NCBI GenBank assembly: GCA_910584995.1 | Contig: CAJUDW010000061.1 | Location: 1 to 5,270 of the forward strand | Length of the DNA stretch: 5,270 nt | Reading direction: 5' to 3' | DNA from: an uncultured Oscillibacter sp. | Lineage (GTDB): Bacteria > Bacillota > Clostridia > Oscillospirales > Oscillospiraceae | Shown: piece by piece, positions 1 through 3,444 of the stretch | How the letters are laid out: the number at the start of each line of letters is the position of its first letter | How positions within the stretch are numbered: position 1 is the stretch's first letter | Made by a program: the position numbers and the translations under genes | The notes under the pieces: generated by a model | Seen by the model: only the letters and a program-made list of their open reading frames with translations | Databases searched by the model: none | What the model was told of the DNA's origin: nothing

Positions 1-105
1 AACATCCTGGCTATCGGCTACGCTGGTGAGAACTTCGCTGACCCGGAGCGGCACATCCAGGCGCGCATCCCGGTAAGCGACCTGGTTTCCTACGAAAAGC
101 TGTAA
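1..105 (+). CDS. C-terminal end of a probable nitroreductase-family protein (5' truncated)
   Basis: Frame 1 is open from the first base to a TAA at 103-105, giving the last 34 residues of a protein that begins outside the window. The tail reads N-I-L-A-I-G-Y-A-G-E, then a short charged loop, then I-P-V-S-D-L-V-S-Y-E-K-L at the end. A 'GIGY(A/P)-E' strand followed by a terminal 'P-x-x-x-(I/L)-V-x-Y-E-K' is the usual C-terminus of flavin-dependent nitroreductases (NfsB/FMN oxidoreductase-like), which reduce nitro compounds or quinones with NAD(P)H in the cytoplasm. The FMN-binding residues lie in the missing part, so substrate and subfamily cannot be judged. A strong terminator follows 14 bp after the stop, so this gene ends its own transcription unit and is not obviously part of the metal island. 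The coding call is firm; the family call is moderate because only 34 residues are visible. Confidence 0.6.
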   Translation, partial: NILAIGYAGENFADPERHIQARIPVSDLVSYEKL

Positions 106-119
106 ACGAATCCTGCGGG

Positions 120-158
120 CGGGTGCATTGGGGAAATGTCCCCATGCACCCGTTTTTT
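120..158 (+). terminator. Rho-independent terminator of the upstream plus-strand gene
   Basis: CGGGTGCA (120-127) pairs with TGCACCCG (145-152), and after one bulged T the inner TGGGG pairs with CCCCA around a small A-rich loop. Six T residues follow at 153-158. The long GC-rich stem with an immediate T-run on the plus strand fits an intrinsic terminator for the gene ending at 105. Read on the minus strand the stem is not followed by a T-run, so it probably does not terminate the arsR-A transcript that ends nearby. Confidence 0.9.
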
Positions 159-165
159 AGCAGTC

Positions 166-477
166 CTATTGCTCCGATATGTGATCGTAGGTTTTTTCCA
201 AAATCCATCTGATATGTTCATCGGCCAAAGTATAAAACACATTCTTGCCTGCCTTACGACCGTTTACCAACCGGGCGCTCCGCAGAATACGAAGCTGATG
301 GGATATGGCCGATTCCGTCATCTTCATTTCCCCCGCCAGTTCGCTGACGCACCATTCCCGCTCCATCAAGAGCCACAAAATCCTGATACGGGTATAGTCA
401 CCCAGTGCCTTGTGAAGCTCGGAGAGTGCGTCCAGTTCCTTTGCGGCAGGCTTTGATATTAAATTTCCTTTGTTCAT
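166..477 (-). CDS. ArsR/SmtB-family metal-sensing repressor with alpha-5 zinc site (arsR-A)
   Basis: This 103-residue winged-helix repressor belongs to the ArsR/SmtB family, whose dimers leave DNA when metal binds. The core runs from about residue 25 (LGD...RIRILWLL) through the recognition helix (TESAISHQLRILRSARLV, 54-71) to the wing (GKNVFYTLA, 77-85). The C-terminal helix holds D86-x-H88, ten residues, H99-x2-E102. This matches exactly the alpha-5 D-x-H-x10-H-x2-(E/H) site of SmtB and CzrA, so zinc (or cobalt/cadmium) is the likely inducer. The alpha-3 position has only one cysteine (C43; S45 replaces the second), and the N-terminus has no cysteine, so an alpha-3N site is unlikely. The ATG at 477 is chosen because GAGG lies 6 bases upstream; the in-frame TTG at 489 would place the start before that site. 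It is divergent from a paralogue 76 bp away. The target operator is inferred, not shown. Confidence 0.92.
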   Translation of the reverse strand: MNKGNLISKPAAKELDALSELHKALGDYTRIRILWLLMEREWCVSELAGEMKMTESAISHQLRILRSARLVNGRKAGKNVFYTLADEHIRWILEKTYDHISEQ

Positions 478-483
478 GACTAT

Positions 484-487
484 CCTC
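484..487 (-). promoter_or_regulatory. Ribosome binding site that sets the arsR-A start
   Basis: On the minus strand GAGG ends 6 bases before the ATG at 477. The longer in-frame option, a TTG at 489-487, overlaps this GAGG and has no ribosome site of its own. The ATG start is therefore preferred, which removes four residues from the longest frame. Confidence 0.7.
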
Positions 488-500
488 AATCTTCGACCAT

Positions 501-529
501 TTGACAGATACGGAAGGACAGGATATGAT
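501..529 (+). promoter_or_regulatory. Sigma-A-type promoter of arsR-B
   Basis: TTGACA (501-506) is a perfect -35 box. It is followed by a 17-bp spacer and TATGAT (524-529), one mismatch from the consensus -10. Transcription would begin near 536, shortly before the GGAGG ribosome site of arsR-B. The gap also holds a direct repeat, GACAGATA (503-510) and GACAGGATA (517-525), and a TATCCT/AGGATA inverted pair (481-486, 520-525), which might be operator elements. No equally good promoter is seen for the divergent arsR-A; the best minus-strand -10 candidate is TATCAT (530-525), without a convincing -35. Confidence 0.8.
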
Positions 530-553
530 AGAGGCAGAAATGGAGGTAATAGG

Positions 554-916
554 ATGTCCCACTACCATCTTCCGCACAATCACGGGCAGAATATCGAGCG
601 CGTCCTGGAACGGATGCCGCCTCCTGACGGGTTTCAGACAACCGCCGCTATTTTCCAGCAGCTTGGCGACCCGTCCCGCCTGCGTATCCTCTGGCTGTTG
701 TGCCACAGCGAGGAATGTGTGTGCAACATCGCTGCCGCTGTTGGAATGAGCGACCCCGCCGTATCCCACCATCTGCGGATTCTGAAAAAGAGCGGGATCA
801 TTGAAAGCCGCCGGGATGGAAAAGAGGTCTACTACACTTTGGCAGACACCACCCAGGCGAAGCTGCTACACCGGACCATTGACGCACTGTTTGAGATCAC
901 CTGTCCTACCGATTGA
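554..916 (+). CDS. ArsR/SmtB-family metal-sensing repressor with alpha-3 Cys-x-Cys site and His-rich N-terminus (arsR-B)
   Basis: This 120-residue ArsR/SmtB repressor has the core LGDPSRLRILWLL (37-49), alpha-3 E-C-V-C-N (C55, C57), recognition helix SDPAVSHHLRILKKSGII (66-83) and wing GKEVYYTLA (89-97). The C-x-C is the alpha-3 ligand pair of ArsR and CadC. No cysteine sits three residues after C57, so a three-cysteine arsenic site is incomplete. The N-terminus has four histidines (H3, H5, H8, H10), which could supply the other ligands of an alpha-3N site; further cysteines are C50 and C117. The alpha-5 zinc ligands are lost (T100 and A111 where histidines are expected). A soft or borderline metal such as cadmium, lead, zinc or arsenite is likely, and the exact metal is open. 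The ATG at 554 is chosen because GGAGG (542-546) lies 7 bases upstream and a consensus promoter precedes it; an open frame extends upstream but would run back through the promoter. Confidence 0.92.
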   Translation: MSHYHLPHNHGQNIERVLERMPPPDGFQTTAAIFQQLGDPSRLRILWLLCHSEECVCNIAAAVGMSDPAVSHHLRILKKSGIIESRRDGKEVYYTLADTTQAKLLHRTIDALFEITCPTD

Positions 917-921
917 TAGAA

Positions 922-964
922 GAAATGCGCCGCGCTTATGAAAGTGCGGCGCATTTCCTGTTTT
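922..964. terminator. Long hairpin between convergent genes, probable bidirectional terminator
   Basis: AAATGCGCCGC (923-933) pairs perfectly with GCGGCGCATTT (946-956). The stem continues outward with one G-C pair (922/957) and inward through a G-T wobble and three more pairs to a 4-base loop (938-941), for 16 steps in all. On the plus strand it is followed by CCTG and TTTT (961-964). On the minus strand it is followed by a T-rich stretch (TTCTTCT). It lies between the stop of arsR-B (916) and the stop of the minus-strand ATPase gene (970), so it can end both transcripts. Confidence 0.82.
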
Positions 965-969
965 ATACT

Positions 970-2838
970 TCACTCCTGCGCCGGAGTTTCAAACTGCTTG
1001 ACCCGCATGGCGCGGATGGCGTTCAGAATGGCGATCACCGAAACGCCCACGTCCGCAAATACCGCCGCCCACATATTGGCACGGCCCACCGCCCCCAGGA
1101 TCAGCACCAGGAATTTGACCCCCAGGGCAAAGACGATGTTCTCATTGGAAATGCGGATGGTCTTGCGGGCGATCTGCATAACAGCGGCGATCTTGGACGG
1201 TTCATCCGTCATCAGTACCACGTCAGCGGCTTCAATCGCCGCATCGGAACCGAGAGCGCCCATAGCGATGCCCACATCGGCCCGTGCCAGCACAGGCGCG
1301 TCATTGATACCGTCACCCACGAAAGCCAGCATCCCCTTATCGCTTTTCTGTGCCAGCAGTTCCTCCACACGGTCTACTTTGTCGGCGGGGAGCAGTTCGG
1401 TGTAGGCTCGATCCAGACCCAGGCGGCGGGCCACATCCTGCCCAACTGCATCCGCATCACCGGTCAGCATGACCGTCCGGCGGATACCTGCGTCTTTCAG
1501 CGCCTTGATTGCGGCAGGAGCGTCCGCTTTGATCTCATCCGCAATCACAATACACCCTGCGTATCTTCCATCAAAGGCCACATAGACCACAGTACCGATA
1601 GCGTTGGAGGCCGTATAGGGAATATGCTCCCGCTCCATCAGCTTGGCATTTCCGGCCAGCACCGTCATACCGTCAATCACCGCCTGGACACCATGCCCTG
1701 CGATTTCCTGCACATCGATAATACGGCTGTTGTCAATTTTCTTGCCATAGGCTTTTTGGATGGACAGCGAGATCGGATGATTGGAGTAGTCCTCCGCATA
1801 CGCCGCCAGTTCCAGAAGTTCCTCGTCCGTCATGCCATTGGTCTGAATTTCTGTAACAGCAAAGGAGCCTTTTGTCAGAGTGCCGGTTTTATCGAATACC
1901 ACCGTTTCCGTGTAGGCCAGCGCCTCTAAGTAGTTGCTGCCTTTCACAAGAACGCCGATTTTGGACGCGCCGCCGATGCCGCCGAAGAAACTGAGCGGAA
2001 TGGAGATCACCAGCGCACAGGGGCAGGAAATCACCAGGAAAGTCAGCGCCCGGTAAATCCAAATACTGAACGCCTGCCCCGTCACCAGCGGCGGCAGGAC
2101 TGCCAGAGCAAGGGCGGCGAATACCACCACCGGCGTATAGTACCGGGCAAAGCGGGTGATAAAGTTTTCCATCCGGCCCTTTTTGTCGCTGGCGTTCTCC
2201 ACAAGGTCAAGAATTTTGGCTACGGTGGATTCTCCAAATTCCTTGGTGGTCTGGATGGTCAAAATGCCGGTCTGATTGATGCACCCGCTGATAACCTCCA
2301 TGCCTGCCTCCACCTCACGGGGCATGGATTCTCCCGTCAGAGCGGAAGTGTCCAGCGTGGAACTGCCCTTAATGATCTTGCCGTCCAGCGGAACACGCTC
2401 ACCGGGCTTTACAATGATGGTGTCACCGATCTTCACGTCCTCCGGGTCTACTTGGATCAGCTTGCCGTCTTTCTCAATGTTGGCGTAGTCCGGGCGAATA
2501 TCCATCAGGCTGGTGATGGAGCGGCGGGACTTGGAAACGGCATAGGATTGGAACCACTCGCCCACCTGATAGAACAGCATAACGGCTACGCCCTCGGAGT
2601 GTTCCCCCAGAATCAGTGCGCCAACTGTTGCGATAGTCATAAGGAAATTCTCGTCAAACACCTGACCATGCAGGATGTTGGTGATGGCTTTCCAGACAAT
2701 ATCCCAGCCGATCACCGCATAGCAGACCAGGTAGACCCCCAGCTCCGCCCAGCCCTCCAGATGGAGCAGGCCCCCAGCGGCGAACAGCACCGCCGCCACG
2801 ATGATGCGGGCCAGCAAATGCTTTTGTTTTTTTGTCAT
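970..2838 (-). CDS. P1B-2-type (Zn2+/Cd2+/Pb2+) exporting ATPase lacking an N-terminal HMA domain
   Basis: This 622-residue inner-membrane pump uses ATP to export divalent soft-metal ions. Hydrophobic segments lie near residues 11-25, 32-48, 62-78, 83-97, 233-252, 262-285, 566-584 and 589-607, giving the usual eight helices. Functional motifs in order are TGES (168-171, dephosphorylation), CPC (272-274, transport site in helix 6), DKTGT (316-320, with D316 phosphorylated), the P1B-specific HP (354-355), MLTGD (457-461) and GDGINDAP (508-515). K575 in helix 7 and D596 in helix 8 ('ADVGVS', then 'NAIRAMR') are the signature of the ZntA/CadA subgroup rather than copper pumps. The N-terminal metal-binding domain of ZntA is missing; an HMA protein is encoded 62 bp upstream in the same operon. 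The ATG at 2838 has AAGGAG 9 bases upstream; a longer frame to 2898 runs through an intercistronic hairpin. The gene is complete. It resembles ZntA/CadA, but a firm symbol is not given. Confidence 0.95.
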   Translation of the reverse strand: MTKKQKHLLARIIVAAVLFAAGGLLHLEGWAELGVYLVCYAVIGWDIVWKAITNILHGQVFDENFLMTIATVGALILGEHSEGVAVMLFYQVGEWFQSYAVSKSRRSITSLMDIRPDYANIEKDGKLIQVDPEDVKIGDTIIVKPGERVPLDGKIIKGSSTLDTSALTGESMPREVEAGMEVISGCINQTGILTIQTTKEFGESTVAKILDLVENASDKKGRMENFITRFARYYTPVVVFAALALAVLPPLVTGQAFSIWIYRALTFLVISCPCALVISIPLSFFGGIGGASKIGVLVKGSNYLEALAYTETVVFDKTGTLTKGSFAVTEIQTNGMTDEELLELAAYAEDYSNHPISLSIQKAYGKKIDNSRIIDVQEIAGHGVQAVIDGMTVLAGNAKLMEREHIPYTASNAIGTVVYVAFDGRYAGCIVIADEIKADAPAAIKALKDAGIRRTVMLTGDADAVGQDVARRLGLDRAYTELLPADKVDRVEELLAQKSDKGMLAFVGDGINDAPVLARADVGIAMGALGSDAAIEAADVVLMTDEPSKIAAVMQIARKTIRISNENIVFALGVKFLVLILGAVGRANMWAAVFADVGVSVIAILNAIRAMRVKQFETPAQE

Positions 2839-2847
2839 GTTGATACT

Positions 2848-2853
2848 CTCCTT
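2848..2853 (-). promoter_or_regulatory. Ribosome binding site that sets the P1B-2 ATPase start
   Basis: On the minus strand AAGGAG ends 9 bases before the ATG at 2838. It supports that ATG over the upstream in-frame extension to 2898, which would encode about 20 unconserved-looking residues across a hairpin. Confidence 0.75.
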
Positions 2854-2863
2854 CCTGCAAGAA

Positions 2864-2889
2864 CACCGGCCACCCAAGGGTAGCCGGTG
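2864..2889 (-). other. Intercistronic hairpin between the HMA gene and the ATPase gene
   Basis: CACCGGC (2864-2870) pairs with GCCGGTG (2883-2889). The stem continues, after one G-U wobble on the minus-strand RNA, with ACCC/GGGT closing a very tight loop. On the minus strand it is followed by TTCTTG, which is not a real T-run, so it is at best a weak terminator. It lies entirely within the 62-bp gap after the HMA stop and just before the ATPase ribosome site. It could protect the upstream message or lower ATPase expression relative to the HMA protein. The structure is seen; the role is inferred. Confidence 0.65.
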
Positions 2890-2900
2890 CTTTTGCACAG

Positions 2901-3119
2901 TTACGCTTTGACCGTCACATCCGGCTCGATCTTCTTGATGAGTGCCTTGGCCTCGGCCAGCACGCTGTCAAACTTCTCGTCCGGGGCCTCCAGCACCATC
3001 TTCTGGCCCAGGAAGTTGACGGTTACACTGGTAACGCCGTCGATCTTCTGGACGGCGTTCTGGATTTTGTCGGCGCAGTGGCCGCAGTCCAGGTCAATGA
3101 GCTTAATGGTCTTTTTCAT
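2901..3119 (-). CDS. Stand-alone HMA-domain metal-binding protein (72 residues), partner of the P1B-2 ATPase
   Basis: The protein is a single ferredoxin-like heavy-metal-associated domain of ordinary length, cytosolic, with no signal peptide. After the first strand (KKTIKLIDL) it has D11-C12-G13-H14-C15, the metal-binding C-x2-C loop. It continues with helix 1 (ADKIQNAVQKIDGV), strands SVTVNFLGQKMVLEA, and helix 2 (FDSVLAEAKALIKKI). An aspartate directly before the first cysteine (D-C-x-x-C) is typical of HMA domains on Zn/Cd pumps such as ZntA, while copper domains usually have T-C or H-C, as in the copper pump of this window. The gene is first in the minus-strand operon and lies 62 bp before an ATPase that lacks this domain. 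It therefore likely acts in trans as the pump's missing domain or as a metal chaperone. The ATG at 3119 has AAAGGA 10 bases upstream, slightly far. CopZ-like chaperone function is an alternative. Confidence 0.9.
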   Translation of the reverse strand: MKKTIKLIDLDCGHCADKIQNAVQKIDGVTSVTVNFLGQKMVLEAPDEKFDSVLAEAKALIKKIEPDVTVKA

Positions 3120-3177
3120 AGCGTTAAGTTCCTTTCTTTGTTGAAATATGTGGTTTGTGGTTGGTTAGACATGGCCG

Positions 3178-3203
3178 AACGATTAAAAGTTTGTTTAATC
3201 GTT
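3178..3203. promoter_or_regulatory. Perfect 10-6-10 palindrome, candidate metalloregulator operator
   Basis: AACGATTAAA (3178-3187) and TTTAATCGTT (3194-3203) are perfect inverted repeats around a 6-bp spacer. The palindrome starts about 3 bases downstream of the predicted minus-strand transcription start (near 3206), so a bound dimer would block initiation or escape. AT-rich imperfect palindromes of this size at or just after the start are usual targets of ArsR/SmtB repressors, two of which are encoded nearby. It has no T-run that would make it a terminator in either direction. The sequence is certain; the identity of the bound protein is inferred. Confidence 0.75.
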
Positions 3204-3212
3204 TCGCTTTGC

Positions 3213-3241
3213 AGTATAGCCGCCAGCCCCCGTAAAGTCAA
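3213..3241 (-). promoter_or_regulatory. Sigma-A-type promoter of the HMA-ATPase operon
   Basis: On the minus strand TTGACT (3241-3236) and TATACT (3218-3213) are separated by exactly 17 bp. Each box differs from consensus at one base. Transcription would start near 3206, leaving an 86-base leader before the HMA ATG at 3119. The leader begins with the perfect palindrome at 3203-3178, which suggests tight repression of an intrinsically strong promoter. Confidence 0.85.
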
Positions 3242-3343
3242 TGCTTTTTGGCCCGATATTCCTCTTTGGAGCGCAAAACCTCCTGATTGGATTTCTCCCG
3301 GAAAACAAAAAACCATTTGGATAAAAAATGCTCCACAATGGAG
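3242..3343. other. Non-coding spacer between the two divergent pump promoters
   Basis: No gene is supported here: short open frames on both strands lack ribosome sites and recognisable protein features. The stretch is AT-rich, with A-runs at 3303-3310 and 3323-3328. Its only clear structure is the small hairpin at 3330-3344 described separately. Confidence 0.5.
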
Positions 3344-3344
3344 C
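3323..3344 (-). terminator. Small terminator-like hairpin on the minus strand in the divergent promoter region
   Basis: GCTCCA (3330-3335) and TGGAGC (3339-3344) are perfect 6-bp arms around a 3-base loop. On the minus strand the stem is followed by ATTTTTT (3329-3323), the form of an intrinsic terminator. No minus-strand gene lies directly upstream, so it may stop antisense transcription coming from the copper-pump gene before it reaches the HMA-ATPase promoter. The second arm ends at the likely -35 region of the plus-strand promoter, so it could instead be a protein-binding palindrome. Confidence 0.5.
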
Positions 3345-3373
3345 GGACAGCGGAGGTGAAAACCGTTTATAAT
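3344..3373 (+). promoter_or_regulatory. Probable promoter of the copper-transporting ATPase gene
   Basis: TATAAT (3368-3373) is a perfect -10 box. The best -35 is CGGACA (3344-3349), four of six matching consensus, with an 18-bp spacer. Transcription would begin near 3380, leaving a leader of about 65 bases before the TTG start at 3445. A weak -35 with a perfect -10 leaves room for regulation. Confidence 0.6.
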
Positions 3374-3388
3374 AGCCCTCGGTCAATG

Positions 3389-3413
3389 CCATTCCCCTAC
3401 CGGGGATGGGTAT
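3389..3413. promoter_or_regulatory. C4/G4 pseudo-palindrome, candidate CsoR-type copper operator
   Basis: ATTCCCC (3391-3397), a 4-base spacer TACC, then GGGGAT (3402-3407) and GGGTAT (3408-3413) form a pseudo-palindrome with paired C- and G-tracts between A/T flanks. CsoR-family copper repressors recognise sites of this layout (TACCC- and GGGGTA-like halves) in front of copper-exporter genes. It lies about 10-35 bases downstream of the predicted start of transcription. No CopY box (TACAnnTGTA) is present. The binding protein is not encoded in the window, so this is inference from motif and position. Confidence 0.5.
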
Positions 3414-3432
3414 TGATACAAAACATAAGAAA

Positions 3433-3438
3433 GAAGGG
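3433..3438 (+). promoter_or_regulatory. Ribosome binding site that sets the copper-ATPase start at TTG
   Basis: GAAGGG (3433-3438) ends 6 bases before the TTG at 3445. The in-frame ATG at 3406 has only GGGG directly touching it, too close to act as a ribosome site, and it falls inside the candidate operator. TTG is therefore preferred, giving a protein that starts a few residues before its HMA domain. Confidence 0.65.
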
Positions 3439-3444
3439 ATTATT

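Noticed and set aside
11..208. Minus-strand 65-codon open frame over the terminator
   Set aside because: It spans the terminator stem and the end of the nitroreductase-like gene and shows no start signal or domain.
398..772. Minus-strand open frame overlapping both ArsR genes and the divergent promoter
   Set aside because: It crosses the promoter and both conserved repressor genes in another frame and has no protein family features.
922..957. CRISPR repeat, attachment site or mobile-element end suggested by the long inverted repeat
   Set aside because: It occurs once, sits exactly between two convergent stop codons and is flanked by T-rich sequence on both strands, which is explained by a terminator.
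913..1929. Long plus-strand open frame (338 codons) opposite the P1B-2 ATPase gene
   Set aside because: It is the antisense shadow of a well-conserved ATPase reading frame, is rich in His, Arg and Gln as such shadows are, has no recognisable domain, and starts inside the arsR-B stop region without its own ribosome site.
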